DNA of 64,000 nt from Variovorax guangxiensis (GCF_003952165.1 NZ_RXFT01000004.1:248001-312000); one strand, 5' to 3'. Positions 44,987-53,859 are shown, numbered from the stretch's first letter. Numbers and translations: made by a program. The notes: generated by a model not told the origin, from the sequence alone.

Positions 44987-45573
44987 CATTGGGCCTTGCC
45001 GCGTCCGTGCTTCGTCCCGTGCCGGTGGCAATCGTGCGCATGGTCGTCCACGATGCCCGTGGCCTGCATCCACGCATAGACGATCACCGGCCCCACGAAC
45101 TTGAAGCCGCGCTTCTTCAGCGCAGCCGAGATGTCTTCGGACAGCGGCGTCTTCACCGGCACGCTGCCCGTGCGGTTCACGACGGGCTCGCCGCCCGCCA
45201 TGCCCCAGATGAATTCCGAGAAGTCCTCGCCCTTGGCCTGCATCGCGAGGTAGGCGCGCGCGTTGCCGATGGTGGCCTCGATCTTCGAGCGAGAGCGCAC
45301 GATGCCCGGATCCTGCAGCAGCCGCTCGACGTCTGCCTCGGTGAATTTGACGATCTTCTCGGGGACGAAGCCCTTGAAGGCCTTGCGGAAGGCATCGCGC
45401 TTTCGCAGGATGGTGAGCCACGAGAGCCCGGCCTGGAAGCCGTCGAGCATGAGCTTTTCCCACAGCGCGCGGCTGTCTCGCTCGGGCACGCCCCATTCGG
45501 CGTCGTGATAGGCCATCAGCAGCGGGTCGGTCTGGGCCCAGGCGCAGCGGATCTTGTCGGTGCTGTTGCTCAT
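44986..45573 (-). CDS. tag: DNA-3-methyladenine glycosylase I
   Basis: This 195-residue base-excision repair enzyme removes 3-methyladenine from DNA. It begins KIRCAWAQTDPLLMAYHDAEWG, which contains the Cys and His of the zinc site and the catalytic EWG region. It has WEKLMLDGFQAGLSWLTILRKR, the helix-hairpin-helix substitute RAYLAMQAKG, and VGPVIVYAWMQATGIVDDHAHDCHRH, which supplies the remaining zinc His and Cys. The length is normal. It is divergent from the M20 peptidase gene with 64 bases between start codons, so the two may share a promoter region. Confidence 0.94.
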   Translation of the reverse strand: MSNSTDKIRCAWAQTDPLLMAYHDAEWGVPERDSRALWEKLMLDGFQAGLSWLTILRKRDAFRKAFKGFVPEKIVKFTEADVERLLQDPGIVRSRSKIEATIGNARAYLAMQAKGEDFSEFIWGMAGGEPVVNRTGSVPVKTPLSEDISAALKKRGFKFVGPVIVYAWMQATGIVDDHAHDCHRHGTKHGRGKAQ

Positions 45574-45637
45574 TGTTCTTTCGATTCTTCGCTCGGCTAT
45601 CGTCGCGGGATGTTTTCAGAATGAGGGGGAGACCCTG

Positions 45638-47374
45638 ATGCAGCAATCTCGATTTTCATTGTCGGCGCTTTCGCTGGGCCTTGCGCTCGCGCTCGGCTCT
45701 CTGGCGCATGCGGAAACGATCAGGAAGCCCCAGCTCGATCAGCTCGCCGCCGCCTGGCAGGCTGGCAAGCCGCCCGCCGACTTCAACGCGTTCCTGGCGC
45801 AGGCCGAGAAGACCAACCCGGAACTCAAGCCGGGAGGGGCCGCCTACCGCAAAAAGGCGCCGCTGGCCGGCGAAGACCTCGTCAACATCGCGCGCCTGCT
45901 CGGCCTCTACAACCGCCTGAAGAACCAGCAGGCCGTGATCGCGAGCATCGGCACCATGGTGGCGATCCCGACGGTGCGCAACGTGCAGGTTCCGCCCCAC
46001 GAAAGTGCGCCGATCATCGAGTTCGGCCAGCTCGTGCAGAAGATGGCGGGCGATTTCGGCCTGGCCTACCGCAACGTCGACAACCGCATCTTCGAAGTCA
46101 GCCTCAAGGGCACGGGCTCCGAAGAGTTCGGCATCCTCACGCACTCCGACGTGGTGCCGGCGGTGCTGTCCGAATGGGTGCTCGACGACGGCACGCGGCT
46201 CGATCCGTTCAAGATGACGCGCGTGGGCGACTTCCTCTACGGCCGGGGCACCATCGACGACAAGGGCTCCATCGCGGCGGTGCTCTATGCGATGAAGACG
46301 GTGAAGGAAAGCGGCCTGCCCATCGAGCGCAGCATCCGCCTGATGATCGAGACCACCGAAGAAACCGGCGGCGACGCGATGCAGTACTACCGCACCAAGA
46401 CGCAGCTGCCGGCCTACAACATCGTCCTCGACAGCAAATACCCGGCAGTGGTGGCCGAGAAGGGCTCGGGTGCGCTGAAGGTGTTTTTCCCGGCGGAAAC
46501 TGCCGATGGCGCATCGACGGCGATCACAGGCATGAGCGCCGCCGCATCGGCCAACGCGATCTCGCAGACGGCGACGGCCGTGCTCAAGGGCGGCGACCAG
46601 GCGGCCGCGCTCGCGAAGCTCGAGGCCGCGAAGCCGGCATTCCTGCAGAAGTACGAAGGGCAGGGCGGCAAGTTCTCCATCGACATCGCGCGCGGCGCCG
46701 ATGGCATCGAGCTGAAGGTGACAGGCGTTTCCGCCCATGGCTCGCGGCCCGAGGAGGGCGTGAACCCGCTGCCTCGCCTCGCGCTCTTCCTGCAGGAATC
46801 CGGCGTGCCGCTCGCGCCCAATCACTACCTGAAAGCCGTGAAATACATCGACGCGCTCTACGGCACCGGCTACCTCGGCGAGAAGATGGGCCTGGGCTAT
46901 GCCGACGACTTCATGGGGCCGCTGACCTTCTCGCCCAACCTCGTGCGCATGGGCAGCGATGGCAGGCTCGAAGTCACGGTCAACGCGCGCATGCCTCGCG
47001 GCCGTACGCCCGAAGAACTCAAGGCGCAAGTCACGCAGAAGATCGATGCGTGGGCCAACGCGAACAACGTGAAGCTCGAAGTCGCCTACGAGCAAGGCAA
47101 CTGGATGGCGCGAGACCCGAAGGGCGCATGGCTGTCCACGCTGCTGAACATCTATGGCGACACCACCGGCCTCGAGGCCAGGCCCGTGCCCACGGCCGGC
47201 AGCACCACCGCGAAGCTGATGCCCAACGCCATCAATTTCGGACCCGCGATGCCCGGCAAGAAGTACACGGCGCACAACGCCAAGGAGTACAAGGAAGTGC
47301 CCGACCTCGACGCCGACCTGCAGATGTTCACCGAGATGCTGGTGCGCATCGGCAATCTGAAGCAGATGCAGTAG
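45638..47374 (+). CDS. Secreted M20-family metallopeptidase (dipeptidase)
   Basis: This 578-residue zinc exopeptidase has a signal peptide (FSLSALSLGLALALGSLAHA) and should act in the periplasm. Metal-ligand and catalytic blocks are GILTHSDVVPAVLSE (His/Asp), GRGTIDDKGSIAAVLYAM (bridging Asp), and MIETTEETGGDAMQYY (Glu base). The dimerisation-domain loop VSAHGSRPEEGVNPLPRLA contains the substrate His. It is longer than cytoplasmic PepV-type members. Start ATG 45638 was chosen because the signal peptide begins there. Its 3' end overlaps the convergent MerR gene by 47 bases. Confidence 0.9.
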   Translation: MQQSRFSLSALSLGLALALGSLAHAETIRKPQLDQLAAAWQAGKPPADFNAFLAQAEKTNPELKPGGAAYRKKAPLAGEDLVNIARLLGLYNRLKNQQAVIASIGTMVAIPTVRNVQVPPHESAPIIEFGQLVQKMAGDFGLAYRNVDNRIFEVSLKGTGSEEFGILTHSDVVPAVLSEWVLDDGTRLDPFKMTRVGDFLYGRGTIDDKGSIAAVLYAMKTVKESGLPIERSIRLMIETTEETGGDAMQYYRTKTQLPAYNIVLDSKYPAVVAEKGSGALKVFFPAETADGASTAITGMSAAASANAISQTATAVLKGGDQAAALAKLEAAKPAFLQKYEGQGGKFSIDIARGADGIELKVTGVSAHGSRPEEGVNPLPRLALFLQESGVPLAPNHYLKAVKYIDALYGTGYLGEKMGLGYADDFMGPLTFSPNLVRMGSDGRLEVTVNARMPRGRTPEELKAQVTQKIDAWANANNVKLEVAYEQGNWMARDPKGAWLSTLLNIYGDTTGLEARPVPTAGSTTAKLMPNAINFGPAMPGKKYTAHNAKEYKEVPDLDADLQMFTEMLVRIGNLKQMQ

Positions 47375-47837
47375 CGCCAACCGGCTGGGAGGCGAAGCCC
47401 CTGAGCTCCAGCAGTTCGTCGAGGATGGGACAGGCGGGCTGATGATTGCCCAGGCACAGGCCGGCGAGGCGCTCCAGCACGCGCTTCGTGGCCTGCAGTT
47501 CCTCGATCTGCGATTCGAGTTCCTCGGTGCGCGTCAGCGCGATGAGTTTCACCTCGGCGCTCATGCGGTGCTCGTCCTGCCTGAGCGCGAGCAGCCTTGC
47601 GATGTCGCTCATGCCGAAGCCCAGCGCGTGCGCCCTGCGCACGAAGCGCAGCACGTCGACGTGCTCGCGGGTGAATCCGCGGCCGACGGTGCCCTGAATG
47701 AGGCCGCGGGCTTCGCACTGGCGCAGCAGCCGCTCGGAGACGCCGGCGCGGGCCATGGCCTCTTCCATTCCGAATCGGCGGCCGGACTGCGTCGTTGCCG
47801 GTGCGGGCTGTGGCGTGCCAAGGGTGCGAGGGTTCAT
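47328..47837 (-). CDS. MerR-family regulator, two-cysteine metal-sensor type
   Basis: This 169-residue regulator has the MerR winged HTH (FGMEEAMARAGVSERLLRQCEARGLIQ and GFTREHVDVLRFVRRAHALGFGMSDIARLLAL), a long antiparallel helix, and a C-terminal CLGNHQPAC motif with two cysteines seven residues apart, as in CueR/HmrR/CadR. A long polar N-terminal extension of about 20 residues is unusual. The start at 47837 follows GGAAGGAG. A promoter with the stretched 19-bp spacer typical of MerR-regulated genes precedes it, so it probably autoregulates; no metal efflux gene is adjacent. Copper, silver or a similar ion is a guess. Confidence 0.85.
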   Translation of the reverse strand: MNPRTLGTPQPAPATTQSGRRFGMEEAMARAGVSERLLRQCEARGLIQGTVGRGFTREHVDVLRFVRRAHALGFGMSDIARLLALRQDEHRMSAEVKLIALTRTEELESQIEELQATKRVLERLAGLCLGNHQPACPILDELLELRGFASQPVGATASASDCRCAPASR

Positions 47838-47866
47838 GCGGGCTCCTTCCTGTTGAGAAGGCCCGC

Positions 47867-47897
47867 AGTCTTCGGCTTCGCATGGTGTCAAGGTCAA
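47867..47897 (-). promoter_or_regulatory. MerR-type promoter with 19-bp spacer
   Basis: On the minus strand TTGACC (47897-47892) and AAGACT (47872-47867) are separated by 19 bases, longer than the usual 17 and diagnostic of MerR-controlled promoters. Transcription would run into the MerR gene. Confidence 0.65.
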
Positions 47898-47953
47898 GGG
47901 GCGGGCCGCTTCCCCCTGAGGGTAGGAGGGGCGATGCGCTCGCCCTCGGGCTC

Positions 47954-48271
47954 CTATCGGAGGCCGTGGGCGTGCAGCGCTGCCTTAAGCCTCCGCACCT
48001 CGTGCTGCAGGTCGAGGATCAGCGCCGCCGCGTCGAGATTCACGCCGAAGTCGCGCTCCAGCCTGCGTGCCTCGAGCGCGCATTGCAGGTCGGTGCTCGA
48101 GAACTCCCAGCGCTCAGGCGGCGCCTCGGCGGTTTCGATGCGCAGGATGCCGACTTCGACCAGTTGCACGACCCAGGCGGTATCCGCGCCGACGGCATGC
48201 GCCAGTTCGCTCGCGGCGAGCGGCTGCGAGGCGCTGATGGCGGTGGTGCTCGTGAGGGTGAAATTCACCAT
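47954..48271 (-). CDS. cbpM: Chaperone modulator CbpM
   Basis: This 105-residue MerR-like protein inhibits the DnaJ-like co-chaperone CbpA by direct binding. The helical core AHAVGADTAWVVQLVEVGILRI and QCALEARRLERDFGVNLDAAALILDLQHEVRRLKAAL matches the CbpM family. The gene follows cbpA by two bases on the minus strand, the arrangement seen in E. coli. It has no signal peptide. Confidence 0.9.
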   Translation of the reverse strand: MVNFTLTSTTAISASQPLAASELAHAVGADTAWVVQLVEVGILRIETAEAPPERWEFSSTDLQCALEARRLERDFGVNLDAAALILDLQHEVRRLKAALHAHGLR

Positions 48272-48273
48272 GC

Positions 48274-49236
48274 TCAGACTCCCAGATGCTGGCGTGGGTG
48301 GAAGGAAGAGGTGGCCTGCGCCAGCTGCTCGTAGGCCCTGCGGGCCTCGTCGCCGTCAACGGGCGGCAGTGCGATGTCGAGCAGAAGGTACAGGTCGCCC
48401 GGCGTCTTGCCCGCGAGCCCACGGCCCTTCAGGCGCAGCTTCAGGCCGCTGCGCGCGTTGCGCGGCACGGTCACCTCGACCACGCCGCCGGTCGGCGTCG
48501 GCACCTGCACCTGTGCGCCCAGCGCGGCCTCGGTGGGCGTGACGGGCAGCGTCATGTACAGGTCGCGCTCTTCCACGCGGTAGAGCTTGTGCGGCGCGAT
48601 GCGCACTTCGAGGTACAGGTCGCCCGCGGGCTCGCCGCCGTGGCCGGGCATGCCCTGGCCGGCAAGGCGGATGAACTGGCCCGGATGCACGCCCGGGGGG
48701 ATCTTCACGCTCAGCGTGCGATTGGTCCACTGCGGATGGCCCTGCGCGTCGATGGTCTGCGCGCGCAGCGTGATCTCGCGTTCGGCGCCGCTGAGCGCGT
48801 CTTCCAGCGTAATCTCGATGGCCGCATGGTGGTCTTCGCCGCGCGCGCGGAAGTTCTGCCGCGCGGCGCCGCGGCGCTCGGCCTCGCCGAAGAGCGACGA
48901 GAAGAAGTCGCTGAAGTCGGCATGGTCGGCCGGGCCCTGGCGCGGGCCGCGATGGAACTCGAAACCTTCGTCCCAGCCCGGCGGCGGACGGAAGTCGCCC
49001 TCGGGGCTGCCGCCGCGCGCGACGCGGTCGGCCAGCGCGTCATAGGCGGCGCGCTTTTCCTTGTCGCCCAGTACGTCCTTGGCCTCGTTGATGTCGCGCA
49101 TGCGCTGCTCGGCATCGGCCTCGGTGCTGACGTCGGGGTGGTACTTGCGGGCGAGCTTGCGGTAGGCCTTGCGCACCTCGTCGTCGGACGCGGTGCGGTC
49201 GATGCCCAGTGCGCTGTAGTAGTCCTTGAATTCCAT
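48274..49236 (-). CDS. cbpA: Curved-DNA-binding DnaJ-type co-chaperone CbpA
   Basis: This 320-residue J-domain protein stimulates DnaK and binds curved DNA. The J domain is FKDYYSALGIDRTASDDEVRKAYRKLARKYHPDVS with the catalytic HPD. A Gly/Phe-rich linker and two beta-rich C-terminal substrate-binding domains follow (FSDFFSSLFGEAERRG, ITLEDALSGAEREITL, RNARSGLKLRLKGRGLAG). It is followed by cbpM with a 2-base gap, so the ratio of chaperone to inhibitor is set by co-translation. Confidence 0.93.
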   Translation of the reverse strand: MEFKDYYSALGIDRTASDDEVRKAYRKLARKYHPDVSTEADAEQRMRDINEAKDVLGDKEKRAAYDALADRVARGGSPEGDFRPPPGWDEGFEFHRGPRQGPADHADFSDFFSSLFGEAERRGAARQNFRARGEDHHAAIEITLEDALSGAEREITLRAQTIDAQGHPQWTNRTLSVKIPPGVHPGQFIRLAGQGMPGHGGEPAGDLYLEVRIAPHKLYRVEERDLYMTLPVTPTEAALGAQVQVPTPTGGVVEVTVPRNARSGLKLRLKGRGLAGKTPGDLYLLLDIALPPVDGDEARRAYEQLAQATSSFHPRQHLGV

Positions 49237-49291
49237 GGTGCGTGGTGCTTCGTTGGGTGGACGGCATCGAGGTGGGGAATGTCCCCGGCAG

Positions 49292-49936
49292 CTAGGCCAG
49301 GGCCGCGTCGCCGTCGGCGTGCCGCAGCAGCGGCGTCACGGCCCATGTGGGGCCGCGGCGCTCGAAACGCAAGGGCTGGGCGTTGCCGAGCAGGCCGAGG
49401 TCGACCGGCACGCCCAGCAGGGCGGCCAGTGCGTAGAGCGTTCCGCCGTGCGCGACCACCAGCACCGGGGCGGGCAGCCGCAGGGCGGTGTCGATGGCCT
49501 CTCGCGTGCGCGAGACGAACTGCGAGAGCGTCTCGCCGCCCTCGGGCTCGCAGGCCCAGTCGATGTTGGCGGACGAGGTGCCGATGAGCGCGCCGAAGTT
49601 GCGCTCGCGCAGCGTGGCCTGCGCGGCCGGCACCAGCTTGAGCGCGGTCGCCACCGCATAGGCGGTGTCGTTCGCGCGCCGCGCGTCGCTGCACACCACC
49701 GTGCGGATCGGCTCGCCCGCCAGCAGCGTGGCGGCGCGCGCGGCCTGCTGCAGGCCGAGCTCGCTCAGCGGCTCGTCCACGGCCTGGAAGATGCGCAGCG
49801 CGTTGCGGCCGGTCTGCCCGTGGCGCAGGAAATAGAAATGGTCGCAGTCGGGCGAGAGCGGCTGGTCCGCCGCGATGCGGATCAGCTGGTCGAGCCCGCT
49901 GGGCCTGGTGTGGGTGGGAGCGGTCTGCAATGACAT
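49292..49936 (-). CDS. Histidine phosphatase family protein
   Basis: This 214-residue phosphoglycerate-mutase-like phosphatase has the catalytic FLRHGQTGRNALRIFQ with the phospho-acceptor His. It has LGLQQAARAATLLAGEPIRTVVCSDARRANDTA, RERNFGALIG, and the second catalytic His in VLVVAHGGTLYALA. Its substrate is unknown; SixA/CobC-like roles are possible. It starts 22 bases from the acylase stop on the same strand but the genes are not overlapping, so linkage to the acylase is unclear. Confidence 0.9.
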   Translation of the reverse strand: MSLQTAPTHTRPSGLDQLIRIAADQPLSPDCDHFYFLRHGQTGRNALRIFQAVDEPLSELGLQQAARAATLLAGEPIRTVVCSDARRANDTAYAVATALKLVPAAQATLRERNFGALIGTSSANIDWACEPEGGETLSQFVSRTREAIDTALRLPAPVLVVAHGGTLYALAALLGVPVDLGLLGNAQPLRFERRGPTWAVTPLLRHADGDAALA

Positions 49937-49958
49937 GGATGAGAGGAAGCGTTGTAGA

Positions 49959-52361
49959 TCAGTACGCGAGCTGCAGCGGCGCGCCCACCCGCTGCGCCTG
50001 CACGTCGGTGCGGTGGAAGGGCAACGGGTGCCACTGCTTGGCGGCGAACAGCGGCAGCTGGTCGTAGGCGCGCGGCGAGGCGGGGTCGCTGCTCTGGCCG
50101 TAGGTCAGCAGCCCCTGGGCGACGGGGCCGTTGGCGTCGAAGCTCACGACCTGCATGTAGCTGCTGCCGTAGTTGATGTTGTAGCCCTTCGGGTCGATCA
50201 GCGACTGGCCCTGCGACTCCAGCTTGTTGAGCACGCCCTCGAACTCGTCGCCGCCGTGCAGCGCGATCTTCTGGCCGCGCACCAGGCGCGACTGCGGCAC
50301 GCCCAGCGGCACGTCGGCCGCGAAGCCGGCGGTGCGCAGGATGCCGACCGCGTCGCCCAGCGCCTTGAACACGGCCTCGCGCGTGGCCGGCGTGGCCATG
50401 TCGAGCCCCGCCGGCGTCGCCACCGGCTGCGCGGGGTCGAAGGGCACGCGCCAGACCTTCGGGATGTCCTTGGCCTTGCGCCAGAACTCGCGAAAGAGCG
50501 GCGCGCCCTTCGAGTCGGCATTGCTGGTGCGGTCCCAGGCCGAGAGCACGCGGCAGCCCAGCGCCTGGTCGGTGCCGAGCGAGCCGCCGGCGGCGCGGCA
50601 GGCGGCCTGCAGGTCGTCCATCACCAGCATGCCGGCGAGGTTGCGGTCGCGGAAGATCACGCTGCGCAGCTCGGCCGCGCCCATGCGGTTGCCGGGCAGG
50701 CCGTCGGTGCCGGCCAGGCGGCCGCGGATTTCCATGATGCCGCTGCGCGTGCGCAGCCGCTGCGGCACGCCGACGGGGCCCACCAGCGGCGAAATGCCCG
50801 CCATCGGCGCGATGTCGGGGTTGCTGAGCCAGAAGCTGTCGTTGCTGTTCTGCACGTAGTCCGGCGTGACGAGCACCGGCATGCGCGCCGGCGCGATGAT
50901 GCCGGGCGAGGCGGCCGTGCTGTCGCGATTCCATGCGCAGGCGGCGCGCGAGCCGTCGAGCACCGCCAGCCCGGCCGCGTTCAGCAGCGCCGCGGCGGCG
51001 GGCGAGGGCGCGCAACTTTTCAGCATGTCGGCCGACACGTCGGGCACCACCGAAAGATCGGCATACATCGCGTTGCCGTCACGGTCCGCCGCGATGGTGT
51101 TGATCCATGGCATGCCCTGGTTGCCCATGGCGGCACGCAGTTCGGCCACGTTGCGGGCCTGCGCCATCTTCATCCAGGCCTCGGCGGAACGCACGTTGAG
51201 CGTGTTGGCGTCGCGGATGGCATAGGCCCTCTGCGCGGTCCAGCCGAGGCCGGCGCGCGGCAGCGAGATCACCGGGCCCCACTCGGTCGAATAGAAGGTG
51301 TGCTGCACCGCAGGCGCGTTGCCCCCCGTTGCCGCGGCCGGCAGCGTCACGGTGCGCGCGAGCATCTTCCGTGGCTGGCCGTCGACCAGGTACACGGTCG
51401 GGTCGGCGGGATCGAGCTTCAACTCGTACAGGGTGAAGCGCTTGCCGGTCGAGACGGTGTGGGTCCAGGCCACGTCCTTGTTGAAGCCGATCGCCACCAC
51501 GGGGCTCAGCCCGCCGGTGGCGCCCATCACGTCGAGCTTGCCGGGAATGGTCAGGTGCATTTCCCAGAAGCGGTTGGTGCCGTTCCACGGGAAGTGGGGG
51601 TTGCCCAGCAGCAGGCCCCGGCCGTCCGGCGTGGCGTTGCGGCCGAAGGCCCAGCCGTTGGAGCCGAGCTCGCCGCCCTCGGGGCTGGCGTTGAAGCTGT
51701 GGCGGCCGATCTCGGCGACGGCTTCCTTCAGTTCGACGGGCGCGGCGCCGGTCTTCGCGCCGGGCGCGGGCGGCACGGCGGCCAGCACGGCGCCGGCCAG
51801 CGCGCCCAGGCCGCCCTGGATCATCGACATCTCGGTGGCGCGCGCCAGGTCGGCGGCGGTCATCGGCCTCACCCAGGGCTTGCCGCGGCAGGCCTCCGGC
51901 AAACCGCCGGGGCCGGCGTCCTGCAGGTAGCGGTTGTAGCCGGCCACGTAGCCGCGCAGCGCGGCCTGCACTTCGGGGCTGGTAGTGGCGCCCGCGCGTG
52001 CCAGCGCCGCGTCGTCCATGTGATAGCGGATGAACAGGTCGATCTGCGCGTTCGGCGCGCGGCCCAGGCCCAGCTCGCCGGTGTTCTGCGCGCCGAGGAA
52101 CTGCGAGCGCTCTCCGCGCAGCGTGAGCAGGTGCTCGGCCGTCTGGCAGACGTTGTCCTGCGCATGCGCATAGGCGCTGCCGTACGCCAGACCCTCGTAG
52201 TCCGGCGCCGTGATGTGCGCGATGCCGAAGGTGGTGCGCTCGATGGTCACGCTTCGCCCGCCGGGCGGCGGCGCGCTCGCACAGGCGGCGAGCAAGGCGG
52301 CAAGGCCCAGCGAAAGGGCCGTGAGCGGAAACCGGGAGGGCGTGGCGTTCTTGGATGTCAT
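49959..52361 (-). CDS. Penicillin/AHL-acylase family Ntn-hydrolase, predicted lipoprotein
   Basis: This 800-residue precursor belongs to the peptidase S45 acylases (PvdQ, QuiP, penicillin G acylase). It has a lipoprotein signal with lipobox LLAACAS. The alpha-chain has VTIERTTFGIAHITAPDYEG and the beta-chain starts at the autocatalytic Ser234 in LGSNGWAFG. Other conserved segments are GNPHFPWNGTNRFWEMHLT, GLSPVVAIGFNKDVAWTHT and TYGQSSDPASPRAYDQLPLF. Relatives cleave acyl-homoserine lactones (quorum quenching), aculeacin or beta-lactams, and which applies here cannot be decided from sequence. An outer-membrane or inner-membrane lipid anchor would be unusual for AHL acylases, which are usually soluble periplasmic proteins. 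Confidence 0.85.
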   Translation of the reverse strand: MTSKNATPSRFPLTALSLGLAALLAACASAPPPGGRSVTIERTTFGIAHITAPDYEGLAYGSAYAHAQDNVCQTAEHLLTLRGERSQFLGAQNTGELGLGRAPNAQIDLFIRYHMDDAALARAGATTSPEVQAALRGYVAGYNRYLQDAGPGGLPEACRGKPWVRPMTAADLARATEMSMIQGGLGALAGAVLAAVPPAPGAKTGAAPVELKEAVAEIGRHSFNASPEGGELGSNGWAFGRNATPDGRGLLLGNPHFPWNGTNRFWEMHLTIPGKLDVMGATGGLSPVVAIGFNKDVAWTHTVSTGKRFTLYELKLDPADPTVYLVDGQPRKMLARTVTLPAAATGGNAPAVQHTFYSTEWGPVISLPRAGLGWTAQRAYAIRDANTLNVRSAEAWMKMAQARNVAELRAAMGNQGMPWINTIAADRDGNAMYADLSVVPDVSADMLKSCAPSPAAAALLNAAGLAVLDGSRAACAWNRDSTAASPGIIAPARMPVLVTPDYVQNSNDSFWLSNPDIAPMAGISPLVGPVGVPQRLRTRSGIMEIRGRLAGTDGLPGNRMGAAELRSVIFRDRNLAGMLVMDDLQAACRAAGGSLGTDQALGCRVLSAWDRTSNADSKGAPLFREFWRKAKDIPKVWRVPFDPAQPVATPAGLDMATPATREAVFKALGDAVGILRTAGFAADVPLGVPQSRLVRGQKIALHGGDEFEGVLNKLESQGQSLIDPKGYNINYGSSYMQVVSFDANGPVAQGLLTYGQSSDPASPRAYDQLPLFAAKQWHPLPFHRTDVQAQRVGAPLQLAY

Positions 52362-52459
52362 GCGGGCGTCTCTCTTCTTTCTTGGAGGGGAACAAGCAAG
52401 CCGATTAAAGAGCGTGCCTTCGCCGCGCGTTGTCACCAGCGCGGCACGCCGCGCCGCGT

Positions 52460-53041
52460 TCAGCCGAACTTCATGCCCTTGGGGCGGGCCTGCAGCCGGT
52501 GGATGTACGCATCGATCTTCGGGCGGTTCGAGCGGCCGCCGAATGCGCGGTGCCAGATGAACATCGAGCCGATCATCACGTCGGCGGCCGTGAACTGCGC
52601 CCCGAAGAGGTAGGGGCCGTCGCCAAGTTCGCGTTCGACCGCGTCCTTGGCAGCCTCGAAATTGGTCCAGCCGCGCGCGCTGTTGTTGCTGCGGATCTTC
52701 ATGATGGCGTCGCCCATCGCGGGCTCGAGCTGCGAGGTCGAATAGACCATCAGCGACAGGTAGCGGCCACGCTCGGGCGAACCCACGGGCGGCGCCAGCC
52801 GCTTGCCGGGAAACTTCTCCGCCACGTACATGCAGATGGCCGCGTTCTCGAAGATGCGCGTGCGGCCGTCGACCAGCGCGGGCAGCTTGCCCGCCGGGTT
52901 GATCTTCAGGAACTCGGGCGTCTTGTGCGCCTTCTCCCTGATGAGGGTGGGCACGATCTCGTAGTCGACGCCGGCTTCGTCGAGCATCCATTTCGCGACC
53001 TGGGCTCGGCTGTGCGGGTCGAAATACAGCTTCATGGTCAT
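52460..53041 (-). CDS. Glutathione S-transferase family protein
   Basis: This 193-residue protein has the GST N-terminal thioredoxin-like fold (MKLYFDPHSRAQVAKWMLDEAG), the EFLKINPAGKLPALVDG loop with its cis-proline, and the glutathione-binding FENAAICMYVAEKF. A helical C-terminal domain (GPYLFGAQFTAADVMIGSMFIW) completes it. The active residue is probably Ser or Cys in the SRAQ segment. Its substrate is unknown. It starts 34 bases after the pssA stop on the same strand but shares no clear operon signal. Confidence 0.88.
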   Translation of the reverse strand: MTMKLYFDPHSRAQVAKWMLDEAGVDYEIVPTLIREKAHKTPEFLKINPAGKLPALVDGRTRIFENAAICMYVAEKFPGKRLAPPVGSPERGRYLSLMVYSTSQLEPAMGDAIMKIRSNNSARGWTNFEAAKDAVERELGDGPYLFGAQFTAADVMIGSMFIWHRAFGGRSNRPKIDAYIHRLQARPKGMKFG

Positions 53042-53075
53042 GGGCGTGTCTCCTGTGGCCTTGATCGGCGATGGG

Positions 53076-53714
53076 TCAGAACTTCGGGATGCGCAGCGTC
53101 TTGCTGATCATGAGCGTGCCCGAGAGCGCGAACAGCAGCGCCAGCGGATGCAGCTGCCAGGGCCCCAAGACCCAGGCGCCGCCCCACACGTCGGCGCCGA
53201 TGCGGCCCTGCCACGCGGCGTACGCCAGCACGCCCACCAGCACCACGCTGGTCGGGATGGGCGTGCCCTCGAAATACTTCACCTTGTCGGAGCCGGCCGA
53301 GAGCGCCTCGGCCGTCACGTTGAAGCGCGCGAGCCGGCTCACGCCGCAGCAGACGAAATAGACCAGGATCGCGCAGTCCCAGCCGCCGTTCAGCCCGGCC
53401 GCGAAGCCGAGTGCGGCGGGCGCCACGCCGAAGGAGATCACATCGGCCAGCGAGTCGAGTTCGCGCCCGAGGGCCGACTGTGTCTGCCGCCAGCGCGCGA
53501 TGCGGCCGTCGAGCACGTCGAACACGAAGGCCGTGGGCGCGAGCGCGGCGGCCCACAGGAACTGCGCGAGCGAATGGCTCGCCATGAAGGCCATCGCCAG
53601 GAAGACCGCGCCCACGCCGCTCGCCGCGTTGCCGAGCGTGAACACGTCGGCGAGGTGGAACTCCCGGATCATCGAGAAATGCTTGCGGGCCGGCACAGGG
53701 GAGGGGGTGGTCAT
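53076..53714 (-). CDS. pssA: CDP-diacylglycerol-serine O-phosphatidyltransferase
   Basis: This 212-residue membrane enzyme makes phosphatidylserine for phosphatidylethanolamine synthesis. The CDP-alcohol phosphotransferase motif is intact as DVLDGRIARWRQTQSALGRELDSLAD, with four aspartates and the DG-AR spacing. The N-terminus is REFHLADVFTLGNAASGVGAVFLAM. It has about six membrane helices and the usual short length of the type II enzyme. It appears to be a single-gene unit. Confidence 0.9.
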   Translation of the reverse strand: MTTPSPVPARKHFSMIREFHLADVFTLGNAASGVGAVFLAMAFMASHSLAQFLWAAALAPTAFVFDVLDGRIARWRQTQSALGRELDSLADVISFGVAPAALGFAAGLNGGWDCAILVYFVCCGVSRLARFNVTAEALSAGSDKVKYFEGTPIPTSVVLVGVLAYAAWQGRIGADVWGGAWVLGPWQLHPLALLFALSGTLMISKTLRIPKF

Positions 53715-53826
53715 GAAGGGGAAGAAAAAGGAACCGGCGGGCGGCCGATGGACCGCACCTTAACCGAAGCGGCGAGCGTAGCCTGTAGTCGCGGTCCGAC
53801 GCGCGAAAGCCGCCGTCGGACAGGCC

Positions 53827-53856
53827 GGGTGGGATGGGTGGGTGGGGTGGGATGGG
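53827..53856 (+). other. Strong candidate G-quadruplex just downstream of the glutamine amidotransferase gene
   Basis: Seven runs of at least three Gs (27-29, 31-33, 36-38, 40-42, 44-47, 49-51 and 54-56 after 53800) lie on the plus strand, separated by single T or AT. This is one of the densest G4 motifs possible. It sits three bases after the amidotransferase stop, which is on the minus strand, so the plus strand is the template strand of that gene. Confidence 0.75.
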
Positions 53857-53859
53857 CGC

